Part shown: positions 8,500 to 17,810 of the stretch, in pieces
Position numbering within the stretch: the first letter of the stretch is position 1
Layout of the letters: the number at the start of each line of letters is the position of its first letter
Source of the DNA: Sphingobium sp. V4
Lineage (GTDB): Bacteria > Pseudomonadota > Alphaproteobacteria > Sphingomonadales > Sphingomonadaceae
Length of the DNA stretch: 64,000 bases
Direction of reading: 5' to 3'
NCBI RefSeq assembly: GCF_029590555.1
Contig: NZ_CP081001.1
Coordinates: 2,480,001 to 2,544,000 of the forward strand
Made by a program: the position numbers and the translations under genes
Notes under the pieces: model-generated
The model's database searches: none
The model's input: the letters and a program-made list of their open reading frames with translations, nothing else
What the model was told of the DNA's origin: nothing

Positions 8500-9000
8500 T
8501 CAGCGCAGTTTCGCGCATCCCAATGCCGCCGCGTCGACCGCCGTCGCCGCGCCGCGCAGGGCATAGCTGTCGGCGAAGGCACGCCCGTCCGCGCCCACCG
8601 TCTGCACGCTCATGCTGCTGGCCGATCGCATGGCGGCGATGATCTGCGCGTCGGTGCGCGCGTCCGGTGCCCAGGCGTCGACCTGCCCGGCGACCAGGGT
8701 GAAGCGGCGCTCGCCAACACTCAATGTCACCGCCGCCTGGGCCGCCCGCGCGCGGCTCAGGCGGATATGCACCTGCCCGCGCACCCGCTGGCGGGGCCAG
8801 TTGCCGACCGACGCGAAGCCCCTGCGCGCCTGCCCGCGCCGCACGACCGGCTCGGCGATGGCATAGCATCGCGGCCCGTTCCGACCGGCGCCGGGATCGC
8901 GAAACGCCCCCCACCCCTCGAAAATGCCGAGCGAATCACGCGCCATGGCGGGCGCGGCGCACAGCAGGAGCAGGGTTGAGAGGAATAAGGCGCGGCGCAT
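8500..9000 (-). CDS. Secreted IalB-like (invasion-associated locus B family) protein
   Basis: A 166-residue protein with a signal peptide (MRRALFLSTLLLLCAAPAMA). The mature part begins with a W-containing strand (FEGWGAFRD), has a lone Cys in PRCYAI paired with a late Cys in LGCAKL, and a strand pattern with MRSASSMSV and the SYALRG segment that fits the IalB-like fold. Such periplasmic proteins are common in alphaproteobacteria; function is poorly defined. The longer upstream frame is ignored because the signal peptide sets the start. The family call is moderate. Confidence 0.6.
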   Translation of the reverse strand: MRRALFLSTLLLLCAAPAMARDSLGIFEGWGAFRDPGAGRNGPRCYAIAEPVVRRGQARRGFASVGNWPRQRVRGQVHIRLSRARAAQAAVTLSVGERRFTLVAGQVDAWAPDARTDAQIIAAMRSASSMSVQTVGADGRAFADSYALRGAATAVDAAALGCAKLR

Positions 9001-9172
9001 TGTTCCGGCAAAGCCCAAGCCGTCCCCATTTGCAACCCCGTCGCCTGACGAAAGGGTGAAGGCGGCGCTTGCAGGGGCCGCAACAGCGGTTATGAAGAAG
9101 CATCCATCATTGTCGCCGGGATTCGACTTCGATCGCGGCATTTGCACAAAAAGAAACGGACAGAACAGGGAC

Positions 9173-10297
9173 ATGAAGGCCACCATCGAACGCGCAACGC
9201 TCCTCAAGAGCCTGAGCCACGTCCAGTCGGTGGTCGAACGGCGGAACACCATTCCCATCCTGTCCAACGTGTTGATCGAAGCGTCGGCCGACGGCGCTAT
9301 CAAGCTGATGGCGACCGATCTCGACCTTCAGGTCGTGGAAAGCATATCGGCGCAGGTCGAACAGCCCGGCGCGACGACCATCTCCGCCCACACCCTGTTC
9401 GACATTGCCCGCAAGCTGCCCGAGGGCAGCCAGGTGTCGCTCCAGGCGGCCGAGGGCAAGATGCTGATCCAGGCGGGCCGCGCCCGGTTCAACCTGTCCA
9501 CCCTGCCGCGTGACGATTTCCCGGTGATCGCCGAGGGCGACCTGCCGACCAGTTTCGAACTGCCGGCCGAAACGCTCAAGCAGATCATCGACAAGACGCG
9601 CTTCGCCATCTCGACCGAAGAAACGCGCTATTATCTGAACGGCATCTATTTCCATGTGTCGGAAGATGCCGCTTCGGGGGGCCAGCCTGTGCTCAAGGCC
9701 GCCGCCACCGACGGCCATCGCCTCGCCCGCGTCACCGTGCCGCGACCCGACGGCGCCGAAGGGATGCCCGGCATCATCGTACCCCGCAAATGCATCGGCG
9801 AACTGCGCAAGCTGCTGGACGAGGTCGAAGGCTCGGTCGCCATCGCCCTTTCCGCCAGCAAGATCCGCTTCGGCCTGGGCAGCGCGATCCTGACCAGCAA
9901 GCTGATCGACGGCACCTTCCCCGATTATAGCCGCGTCATCCCGACCGCGAACGACAAGCTGCTCAAGATCGACCCGCGCAGCTTCGAGGAAGGCGTGGAC
10001 CGCGTTGCCACCATTGCCACCGAAAAGACCCGCGCGGTCAAGATGAGCCTCGACCGGGACAAGATCACCCTGTCCGTCACCAGCCCCGAAAATGGCACGG
10101 CGGCCGAGGAAGTGCCCGGCGCATTCCAGGGCGAAGGCTTCGACATCGGTTTCAACGCCCGGTATCTGCTCGACATATTGGGCCAGATCGACAGCGACCT
10201 GGTCGAATTGCACCTGGCCGATGCGGCGGCGCCGACGCTGATCCGCGAAAGCGACGCCAGCCCCGCGCTTTACGTGCTGATGCCGATGCGCGTGTAG
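9173..10297 (+). CDS. dnaN: DNA polymerase III sliding clamp subunit beta
   Basis: A 374-residue protein, normal for a beta clamp. It forms the dimeric ring that tethers DNA polymerases; three clamp domains are visible (about 1-120, 129-250, 252-374). The start ATERATLLKSLSHVQ-type motif (KATIERATLLKSL), VVERRNTIPILSNVLI, TDGHRLA and the C-terminal PMRV that lines the protein-binding pocket are conserved. The ATG at 9173 is the only start that fits; upstream frame is non-coding. Neither dnaA nor recF is beside it, so this is not the classic oriC cluster. It is 4 kb from the clamp-dependent dnaE2/imuB cassette. Confidence 0.97.
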   Translation: MKATIERATLLKSLSHVQSVVERRNTIPILSNVLIEASADGAIKLMATDLDLQVVESISAQVEQPGATTISAHTLFDIARKLPEGSQVSLQAAEGKMLIQAGRARFNLSTLPRDDFPVIAEGDLPTSFELPAETLKQIIDKTRFAISTEETRYYLNGIYFHVSEDAASGGQPVLKAAATDGHRLARVTVPRPDGAEGMPGIIVPRKCIGELRKLLDEVEGSVAIALSASKIRFGLGSAILTSKLIDGTFPDYSRVIPTANDKLLKIDPRSFEEGVDRVATIATEKTRAVKMSLDRDKITLSVTSPENGTAAEEVPGAFQGEGFDIGFNARYLLDILGQIDSDLVELHLADAAAPTLIRESDASPALYVLMPMRV

Positions 10298-10388
10298 CGC
10301 TTTTCGCGGCACTGTCTGTCTCGTCGTCGCCTTTATTGGCGGCGGCACAGTAATTCTCTGTCAACGACTGCCGATTAGAAGAAGGCGC

Positions 10389-13007
10389 ATGTCCCCCATG
10401 CGTGCTTCCCTGTCCGATGGCCTGACGAGTCCCATCACCCTGATGATGGCGCTTGGCCTGGCGCGCAGCGGCACGGAAGTCGCGGCCTCCTGGATTTCCG
10501 GCGCCTTCGTCCATATCGCGCGCCTGTGGCCGCTGATCCTGCTCGCCAAGATCTGCGTGCTCGCGCTGCTGAACCTGCCCTTCTATCGGGCGGGCGACGT
10601 ATATCAGGCGATCATCCTGGCGACGATGCTGCTGGTCGACGGCACGCTGATGCTGCTGCCCCACCGCGAACGCTTCCAGCGGCTGATGCCCCATGTCCAG
10701 AACTGGCTGATGCTGCCGCTGGTCTTCCTGTCGGGGTTGAGCTTCAGCCTTTGGCTGAACAGCGAGCCGTTGGCGGCGTCCGACGCCATCTTCCTGGCGG
10801 CGGTGCCCGAACTCGCGGTGGCGCTGCTCGCCGTCTGCATCTTCGGCGACAGGCGCCTGCTGGGGATCAGCTATTTTCTGGGCGCGCTGCTGGTGTCGGT
10901 GGTGGGAAAGACCGGCATCACACAGATCGGCCTGTTGACCAGTTGCGTGTGCGTGATGGCGATCGCCACCATCCGTCAGGCGACGGCGGATCGCGACCGG
11001 GCTATCGAGCGCCACCGGCTGGACATGCGCGCCCAGCGCGCCGACCGGCTGCTGCGGGAACATGAGCGCAGCGGGCGCGGCTGGTTCTGGGAAACCGACC
11101 GGCAGGGCTGCCTCACCTATATTTCCGACACGCTGGCGCAGACGCTGGAGGCGCCGAGCGGCGGGCTGATCGGCCGCCCCATCACCGACATCATCCGCCA
11201 GGGCGACAAGCAGCAGGGTGATGGCGAGCGCACGCTGGGCTTTCACCTGTCCGCCCGCACCGGCTTCGCCGACATCGCCGTCTGCGCCGCACTGGCCAGG
11301 GAAGAGCGCTGGTGGTCGATCTCGGGACAGCCGGTCTTCAACGAATATGGTCAGTTCCACGGCTTTCGCGGGTCCGGGACCGACCTCACCGAGATGCGCC
11401 GCAGCCAGGCGGAAGTGACCCGGCTGGCCCAGTTCGATTCGCTGACCGGCCTCGCCAACCGCATCCAGATGCTGCGATCACTGGAGCAGGCGGTCGCCGA
11501 ACGCCGCGGACGACCTGGCGATTGCGCCTTGCTCATGCTCGACCTCGACCGGTTCAAGAGCGTCAATGACACGCTGGGCCATCCCGCCGGTGACGCGCTG
11601 CTGCGCCAGGTCAGCCAGCGGCTCCAGCGGGTGGTGGGCGACATGGGGCTGGTGGGGCGGCAGGGCGGCGACGAATTCAAGATCCTCCTGCCCGGCCATC
11701 ATGAACAGGCGACGCTGGCGCAGCTGGCCCAGACCGTCATCACCGCCATTTCGCAGCCCTATTCCATAGAGGGGACGGCGGTGGTGATCGGCGTGTCGAT
11801 CGGCATTTCCTCCTGCCCGCAGGACGGCGTCACCGCCGACGCGCTGATCCGCAATGCCGATCTCGCCCTCTATGCGGCGAAGGGCAATGGCCGGGGCGTC
11901 CATCGTTTCTATTCATCGGACATGCACGCCGATGCGGAGGACCGGCGCAAGCTGGAGGAAGATCTGCGCCATGCGCTGGCCGCCGATGGCCTGCACCTGG
12001 CCTACCAGCCGGTGGTTTCGTCCAGGACGGAAGAGATCACCGGCTATGAGGCGCTGTTGCGCTGGGACCATCCGACCCGTGGTGCTATCTCACCGGCCCT
12101 GTTCATACCCATTGCGGAGGATAGCGGCCTGATCGCGCCGATCGGCGAATGGGTGCTGCGCACCGCCTGCCGCGATGCCGCGCAATGGCCGGAGGGCATC
12201 CGGGTGGCGGTGAACGTGTCGCCGACCCAGTTCGCCAATCCCGGCTTCCCCTCCACGGTGATGAACGCCCTCGCCGCGGCGCAACTCGCGCCCGAACGGC
12301 TGGAGCTGGAGATCACCGAGAGCGTCTTCCTGAACGACGACGCCGGCACCGATCTGATGTTCGCACGGCTGAAGGCGCTGGGCGTCAGGCTGGCGCTCGA
12401 CGATTTCGGCACCGGCTATTCCTCGCTCGGCTATCTGAAGAAGGCGCCGTTCGACAAGATCAAGATCGACCAGAGCTTCGTGCGCGGCGCGGCGATCAAG
12501 GGCAACCGCAACAGTGCGATCATCAAGGCGATCGTCAGCCTGGCCGAGGCGCTGGGCATGGACACCACCGCCGAAGGCGCGGAAACGCAGGACGAACTGG
12601 ACCTGATCCGGCAGCTGGGCTGCAGCCATATCCAGGGCTATATCTATGGCCGTCCCAAGCCCGCCGACGCCGTGCTTATCGCCCATCGCGGCGGCAATGT
12701 CGGGGCCGCGCCCAGCGGCTTCCAGTCGAGCCGGCCCGAACGCAAGTCGATGCTGCGCACCGTCGCGGTCCATCATGACGGCCATGTCTATACCGGGCGG
12801 GTGCGCAACATCTCCGCGACCGGCGCCCTGATCGACGGGCTTTGGAACGTGCCGCCCGGCACGATATTCGCGATCGAACTGGGCGACCGCGTGATGGTCG
12901 ACGCCACCGCGCGCTGGTCGAAGGACGACCGGATGGGCGTGGAATTCGCAAGGCCGGTCGACATCGCCACCCTGCGCCAGCCGCCGCCCCGCTCGCTGGC
13001 ATCCTGA
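10389..13007 (+). CDS. Membrane PAS-GGDEF-EAL-PilZ cyclic-di-GMP signalling protein
   Basis: An 872-residue protein. The N-terminal third (to about residue 200) has roughly five or six membrane helices, followed by a PAS-like sensor, a GGDEF domain with intact GGDEF at 426-430, an EAL domain with intact EAL at 554-556 and DDFGTGYSS, and a C-terminal PilZ-like domain with NISATG. It could both make and break c-di-GMP; which dominates cannot be told. The GGDEF lacks the RxxD inhibitory site (the position reads GDMG), and the first Arg of the PilZ RxxxR motif appears to be Lys. It stands alone, 91 bp after dnaN, and converges on the next gene. Confidence 0.92.
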   Translation: MSPMRASLSDGLTSPITLMMALGLARSGTEVAASWISGAFVHIARLWPLILLAKICVLALLNLPFYRAGDVYQAIILATMLLVDGTLMLLPHRERFQRLMPHVQNWLMLPLVFLSGLSFSLWLNSEPLAASDAIFLAAVPELAVALLAVCIFGDRRLLGISYFLGALLVSVVGKTGITQIGLLTSCVCVMAIATIRQATADRDRAIERHRLDMRAQRADRLLREHERSGRGWFWETDRQGCLTYISDTLAQTLEAPSGGLIGRPITDIIRQGDKQQGDGERTLGFHLSARTGFADIAVCAALAREERWWSISGQPVFNEYGQFHGFRGSGTDLTEMRRSQAEVTRLAQFDSLTGLANRIQMLRSLEQAVAERRGRPGDCALLMLDLDRFKSVNDTLGHPAGDALLRQVSQRLQRVVGDMGLVGRQGGDEFKILLPGHHEQATLAQLAQTVITAISQPYSIEGTAVVIGVSIGISSCPQDGVTADALIRNADLALYAAKGNGRGVHRFYSSDMHADAEDRRKLEEDLRHALAADGLHLAYQPVVSSRTEEITGYEALLRWDHPTRGAISPALFIPIAEDSGLIAPIGEWVLRTACRDAAQWPEGIRVAVNVSPTQFANPGFPSTVMNALAAAQLAPERLELEITESVFLNDDAGTDLMFARLKALGVRLALDDFGTGYSSLGYLKKAPFDKIKIDQSFVRGAAIKGNRNSAIIKAIVSLAEALGMDTTAEGAETQDELDLIRQLGCSHIQGYIYGRPKPADAVLIAHRGGNVGAAPSGFQSSRPERKSMLRTVAVHHDGHVYTGRVRNISATGALIDGLWNVPPGTIFAIELGDRVMVDATARWSKDDRMGVEFARPVDIATLRQPPPRSLAS

Positions 13008-13039
13008 CGACCGGCTGCGGACGACGACTCTGATCCTAT

Positions 13040-14155
13040 CTAGTCGGGAAAGGCGGGCGTATCGCCATTGTGGCTTCCATCTTCCTTGCCGATGACAAAG
13101 CGGACCAGCTCGATACAGCCCGTCGCGCCGGAGGATGAAGCAACCTTGCGCGCCGCGCGGATCATCTGCATGGCCTGTTCGCCGAAGGCTGCGCTCGGTT
13201 CGCTGGCGATTACGCGGCTGTTGCCAGTCTCGCCCCAAGGCGCGACATCATAGGCGACCACCGCCCATCCCTCGATTGCGCGACGACGATAGGCGGGGGG
13301 ATATGTCAACCGCGGCGCTATCGCCCAGGGCCGGTCGCTGGCGCAACTGGCGTCTACGGAACGCTGACCAGCGGGAGGGGCGGGCGCAGCCACGGTCGCG
13401 GGAGAACGCCAATAGGGATAGAGACAGCCCGTGCGTGCGCCGCCAGTGAAGCGCGATGCGTTCATCGCCTTGATCGAAGCGGCATCCAGCGCCCGATTGC
13501 CCGTACCCTCGACGATGCGCGCCCGGATGGGTCGACCCTTCGCATCCAGATCATAACCGACCATCGTCCAGTCGCGCGCGCCCGGCGTCGCGGGCAGGGC
13601 ATCGAAATCCGGGAATTGCCGGTTGAGCGGCGCAGGGCGGGGCGCGGCCATGCAGGTGGAATTGGCGGGGGCCATGCGCTTCCAGGCGGCGGACGGCAAG
13701 GCACCCGAAATCGGCGAGAGGCTATAGGCCATCAGATCGGCGACCGGCGCCTCGTCAAGCGGGCTCGCCTGCGAACGATATTCCAGGTGGCAATCGGTGC
13801 GCGCCCGTCCCGCCGCAAAGCGCGAGGCGGCCAGCGCCGCGCCGACATCGTCGGCCGTGGCGGCCAATCGCTGCCCGCCGTTATTGGCGATCGACAGCGG
13901 GCGGCCCTGTTCGTCGATGCGGAAATGATAGCTTTGCGTCGGGCTCGGCCGGGCAAAGCCGATGCTGACGAAGGGCTGCTGCAAGCGGACGACGCTGACT
14001 GCCCCGTCCGTGCAGCGCGCCTCTCCGGGGATCCAGCGGATGAGTTGGCGCGTGCCGTCCGCAAAGGGAGGCGGAGGGGGGACGGAATGTACCGGCGTCG
14101 CTATCAGCGTCATGCAGATGGGAGCGACGGCAACCAGGATCGGCAACGGCTTCAT
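13040..14155 (-). CDS. Secreted protein with three TonB-C-like repeats
   Basis: A 371-residue protein with a signal peptide (MKPLPILVAVAPICMTLIA) and a Pro-rich stretch. I chose the ATG at 14155 for that reason. It holds three similar modules, each of beta-strand, a D..GRP turn and a Cys after a helix: QSYHFRIDEQGRP...RTDC, TMVGYDLDAKGRP...RTGC and WAVVAYDVAPWGE...ATGC. The last begins with YPPAYRRRAIEG, the usual start of a TonB C-terminal domain. No ExbB/ExbD genes are near and no TonB inner-membrane anchor is evident. Energy transduction is therefore unlikely; the role is unknown. Confidence 0.75.
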   Translation of the reverse strand: MKPLPILVAVAPICMTLIATPVHSVPPPPPFADGTRQLIRWIPGEARCTDGAVSVVRLQQPFVSIGFARPSPTQSYHFRIDEQGRPLSIANNGGQRLAATADDVGAALAASRFAAGRARTDCHLEYRSQASPLDEAPVADLMAYSLSPISGALPSAAWKRMAPANSTCMAAPRPAPLNRQFPDFDALPATPGARDWTMVGYDLDAKGRPIRARIVEGTGNRALDAASIKAMNASRFTGGARTGCLYPYWRSPATVAAPAPPAGQRSVDASCASDRPWAIAPRLTYPPAYRRRAIEGWAVVAYDVAPWGETGNSRVIASEPSAAFGEQAMQMIRAARKVASSSGATGCIELVRFVIGKEDGSHNGDTPAFPD

Positions 14156-14210
14156 GGATAGGAGCCTATGCTCCTTGCATGACGCCAGCAAGACGGCAAC
14201 TGCCTGCCTT

Positions 14211-17200
14211 TCAATGGAAATCCCGCGATCCGGGCAAGATCCGCACGTTGCGCGGATGGCTGGCGGCGCGCGGGTGCGGACGGGAGTCCTGGGCTTCCGG
14301 CTGCATCAGCCGGTTCAATTCCCCGCTGCGATCATGCACGCGGGTCGCCATCAGATGGACGACGCCCTCCTTGCTGCGCTGGATCTCGCCTTCCACCAGC
14401 ATCAGCCGGCTGGCCATGACGGGACGGCGCTGCATTTCGAACAGCCGCGCCCACAGCAGGATGTTGGTGATGCCGGTCTCATCCTCGATGGTGATGAAAA
14501 CCGCATTGCCCTTGCCGGGCCGCTGCCGCACCAGCACCACGCCCGCCACCTTCGCGCGCGCGCCATTTTTCGCGGCACTCGCCTGCGCGCAACTCATCAC
14601 GCCCTCGGCGGCGAAGACCGGGCGCAGAAACTGCATCGGATGGCCCTTCAGCGACAGGCGGGTGACGGCATAGTCGGTCGCCACCTGCTCGGCGACGGGC
14701 ATGGCGGGAAGCTGCGCGTCCGGCTCCGCGCCCAGTTCGCGCGCCTCCCCGTCCCGCACCCGCGCCGCCGCGAACAGCGGCAGCTCGTCCGACGGCGTGC
14801 GCCGCGCCTCCCATAGCGCCGTGCGCCGGTCCTGTCCCAGCGACCGGCAGGCGTCGGCATCGGCCAGCAGCCGCAGCGCCCGCGCCGGCAAACCCGCCCG
14901 CCGCGCCAGATCCTCGATGCTGGTGAACAGCCCGCCGTCCGCGCGCGCCGCCACCAGCTGCTCCGCCCAGCTTTCGCGAAACCCGTCGACCTGGCGAAAG
15001 CCCAACCGAAGCGCCAGCGCCCGCCCGGTTCCTTCTCCCCGCTCGCGCCGCCGCAACCGCAGCAGCGGCTCCAGCCCATTGTCCCACGCGCTCATATTCA
15101 CATCGACATCATGGACGGCGACGCCATGCTCACGCGCGTCGCGCACCAGCTGCGCGGGCGCGTAGAAGCCCATCGGCTGCGAATTGAGCAGCGCGCAGGC
15201 GAAGACCGCCGGCTGGTGGCACTTGATCCAGGCCGACACATAGACCAGCCGCGCGAAGGAGAGCGCATGGCTTTCGGGAAAGCCATAGCTGCCGAAGCCC
15301 TCGATCTGCTTGAAGCAGCGCGCGGCGAATTCCTCCGTATAGCCGCGCCTGGTCATGCCGCTGATCAGCTTCTCGCGAAAATGATGGATGGTGCCCAGAT
15401 TGCGGAAGGTCGCCATGGCGCGGCGTAGCTGGTTGGCTTCGGCATCGGAAAATTCCGCCGCTATGATCGCCAGCTTCATCGCCTGCTCTTGGAACAGCGG
15501 CACGCCGAAAGTCTTGCCCAGCAGCTGCTTCAATTCGTCCGCCGGACCATGGCCGGGGCCGGGCGAGGGATAGTCGATCTTCTCCTCGCCGCAGCGCCGG
15601 CGCAGATAGGGATGCACCATGTCGCCCTCGATCGGACCGGGCCGCACGATCGCGACCTGCACCGTCAGGTCGTAGAGGGTGCGGGGCTTCAGGCGCGGCA
15701 GCATGTTGATCTGCGCCCGGCTCTCCACCTGGAACACGCCGATGCTGTCTCCCTTGCACAGCATGTCGTAGACGGCCGCATCCCCGGACTCCAGGTCCAC
15801 CGCCAGCTGATGGTCGCCCAGCCCCTGCTCGCGCATCAGGTCGAACGCCTTGCGGATGCAGGTCAACATGCCGAGCGCCAATATGTCGACCTTCATCAGG
15901 CCCAGCGCGTCGATATCGTCCTTGTCCCACTCGATGAAGCTGCGGTCGGCCATGGCGGCATGGTGCAGCGGCACCGTCTCGTCCAGCCGGTTCTGCGTCA
16001 GCACGAAGCCGCCGACATGCTGCGACAGGTGCCGGGGGAAGGGCGCGTCGAGCAGCTGGCCGACCAGCGCGCGCAGCTGCACCATCTGTGGATTGTCGAG
16101 CGCGAAGCCGGCCTCGCCGACACGCTTTTCGTTCATGTCGCGCGAATAGCTGCCCCAGATGGTGCCGGACAGGCGGGTGACGACATCCTCCGACAGGCCC
16201 ACCACCTTGGCCACCTCCCGGATGGCGCTGCGCGACCGGTAATGGATGACGGTCGCCGCAATACCGGCGCGATGGCGGCCGTAACGCTCATAGATATATT
16301 GCATCACCTCCTCGCGCCGCTCATGTTCGAAATCGACGTCGATGTCGGGCGGTTCATCCCGCTCCTCCGACACGAAGCGGGAAAAGAGCAGGTCATGGCG
16401 TTGCGGATCGACCGACGTGACGCCCAGCAGGAAACAGACCATCGAATTGGCCGCCGACCCCCGCCCCTGGCACAATATTCCCTGCATCCGGGCGAAGGCG
16501 ACGATGTCGTGGACGGTCAGGAAATAATAGGCATAGTTGCGCGCGCCGATCAGCCGGAACTCCTCGTCCAGCAGCCTGCGCACCGCAGGGGGGATGCGCG
16601 GCCCGTAGCGGGCATGGGCGGCGCTGATCGTCAGTTCTTCCAGCCATTGCTGCGCGGTCCAGCCTTCGGGCACCGGCTCGTGCGGATATTCGTAGCGCAA
16701 CTGCCCGAGATCGAAATGGACCCGCGACAGCAACGTGATGCTTTGCGCCACGGCGTCCGGGCAGGCGCGGAACAGGCGCGCCATTTCTGCGGGGTCATGG
16801 ACATGCCGCTCGGCATTGGCTTCCAGCCGCCGCCCCGCCCCCGCCAGGGTCACGCCCTCGCGGATGCAACTGAGCACATCCTGTAACGGCCGCTGCGCCG
16901 GGCTGGCATAGAGCGCATCCATGGTGGCGAGCAACGGCACCCCCGTGCGCGCGCCCAGCGCCATGAAGTCGGCCAGCCGCCGCGCATCGCGCCCGTCGCG
17001 CCGCAGCGCCGCCCCCAGCCAGACCCGGTCCGGCGCAAGCCGCGACAGGCGGGCCAGCAACGCTTCCAGATCGTCGGGACGCGGCGGCGGGACCAAGCTC
17101 AGATGCCCCTGCCGGATCGCCTCGCCATGGGCGCGATCCTCATGTTCATACTCGACCGGATTGTCATGCGCCTGCTGCGGCGTCGCCGTGGAACGGGGCA

Positions 17201-17810
17201 TCACGATCAGCAGCAGATCGTCCAGATAGGCGGTCAGATCCTCATAATATAGAATGCAATCGCCCTTCACCGATCGCAGATTGCCGACCGTCAGCAATTT
17301 GGTGAGTTCGCCCCAGCCGCGCCGGGTCGCAGGATAGGCGACGATATCGGGCGTCCCATCGGAGAAGACCAGCCGTGCGCCGGCCACGACCCGCAGATCC
17401 ATCTGGCAGGCGGCCTCCTCTTCCGCCGTCAATTCGAGCGCCTCGCCCCTCTCCTTCTTTTCTTCCAGCAATGCCGCCCGCGCTCGCACCGGCGCATCCC
17501 GTCTCGCCTTCCACGCCCGCACCACCCCCGCCACCGTGTTACGGTCGGCAATGCCGATGCCGGCCAGGCCCAGTTCCATCGCCCGCGCGACCATCTCGGC
17601 GCCATGCGATGCGCCGCGCAGGAAGGAAAAGTTGGTCGCCGCCACCAGTTCGGCAAAGGGCGGCGCGGCTTGCCGCGATGGGAGATGGGGCCGCTCGCCC
17701 TTCGCCTTTTCCCGCGCCGCCTCGATCGCGTTCCATTCGCGCCGGTCGATCGATTCGGGCTTTGTCGGGTCGGGATAGCCCTTACGCCGATGTCCCGTCT
17801 CGCCGCTCAT
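14211..17810 (-). CDS. dnaE2: Error-prone DNA polymerase DnaE2 (ImuC)
   Basis: A protein of about 1199 residues, C-family polymerase used in SOS translesion synthesis with ImuA and ImuB. The ATG at 17810 overlaps the imuB stop (ATGA), which sets the start. The N-terminal PHP domain begins FAELVAATNFSFLRGASH; the palm shows PDIDVDFEHERR and FIEWDKDDIDALGL, carrying the catalytic aspartates. The helix-hairpin-helix and OB regions follow, with a terminal tail HPRNVRILPGSRDFH typical of DnaE2. A possible clamp-contact peptide ELPLFA lies in the last third. It is SOS-controlled through the imuA LexA box. Confidence 0.96.
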   Translation of the reverse strand: MSGETGHRRKGYPDPTKPESIDRREWNAIEAAREKAKGERPHLPSRQAAPPFAELVAATNFSFLRGASHGAEMVARAMELGLAGIGIADRNTVAGVVRAWKARRDAPVRARAALLEEKKERGEALELTAEEEAACQMDLRVVAGARLVFSDGTPDIVAYPATRRGWGELTKLLTVGNLRSVKGDCILYYEDLTAYLDDLLLIVMPRSTATPQQAHDNPVEYEHEDRAHGEAIRQGHLSLVPPPRPDDLEALLARLSRLAPDRVWLGAALRRDGRDARRLADFMALGARTGVPLLATMDALYASPAQRPLQDVLSCIREGVTLAGAGRRLEANAERHVHDPAEMARLFRACPDAVAQSITLLSRVHFDLGQLRYEYPHEPVPEGWTAQQWLEELTISAAHARYGPRIPPAVRRLLDEEFRLIGARNYAYYFLTVHDIVAFARMQGILCQGRGSAANSMVCFLLGVTSVDPQRHDLLFSRFVSEERDEPPDIDVDFEHERREEVMQYIYERYGRHRAGIAATVIHYRSRSAIREVAKVVGLSEDVVTRLSGTIWGSYSRDMNEKRVGEAGFALDNPQMVQLRALVGQLLDAPFPRHLSQHVGGFVLTQNRLDETVPLHHAAMADRSFIEWDKDDIDALGLMKVDILALGMLTCIRKAFDLMREQGLGDHQLAVDLESGDAAVYDMLCKGDSIGVFQVESRAQINMLPRLKPRTLYDLTVQVAIVRPGPIEGDMVHPYLRRRCGEEKIDYPSPGPGHGPADELKQLLGKTFGVPLFQEQAMKLAIIAAEFSDAEANQLRRAMATFRNLGTIHHFREKLISGMTRRGYTEEFAARCFKQIEGFGSYGFPESHALSFARLVYVSAWIKCHQPAVFACALLNSQPMGFYAPAQLVRDAREHGVAVHDVDVNMSAWDNGLEPLLRLRRRERGEGTGRALALRLGFRQVDGFRESWAEQLVAARADGGLFTSIEDLARRAGLPARALRLLADADACRSLGQDRRTALWEARRTPSDELPLFAAARVRDGEARELGAEPDAQLPAMPVAEQVATDYAVTRLSLKGHPMQFLRPVFAAEGVMSCAQASAAKNGARAKVAGVVLVRQRPGKGNAVFITIEDETGITNILLWARLFEMQRRPVMASRLMLVEGEIQRSKEGVVHLMATRVHDRSGELNRLMQPEAQDSRPHPRAASHPRNVRILPGSRDFH

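Noticed and set aside
9173..10297. dnaN as marker of a replication origin
   Set aside because: No dnaA or recF nearby and no DnaA-box cluster seen; dnaN alone does not mark oriC in this order.
13040..14155. A true TonB energy-transducing protein
   Set aside because: No ExbB/ExbD genes, no uncleaved inner-membrane anchor, and three modules instead of one.
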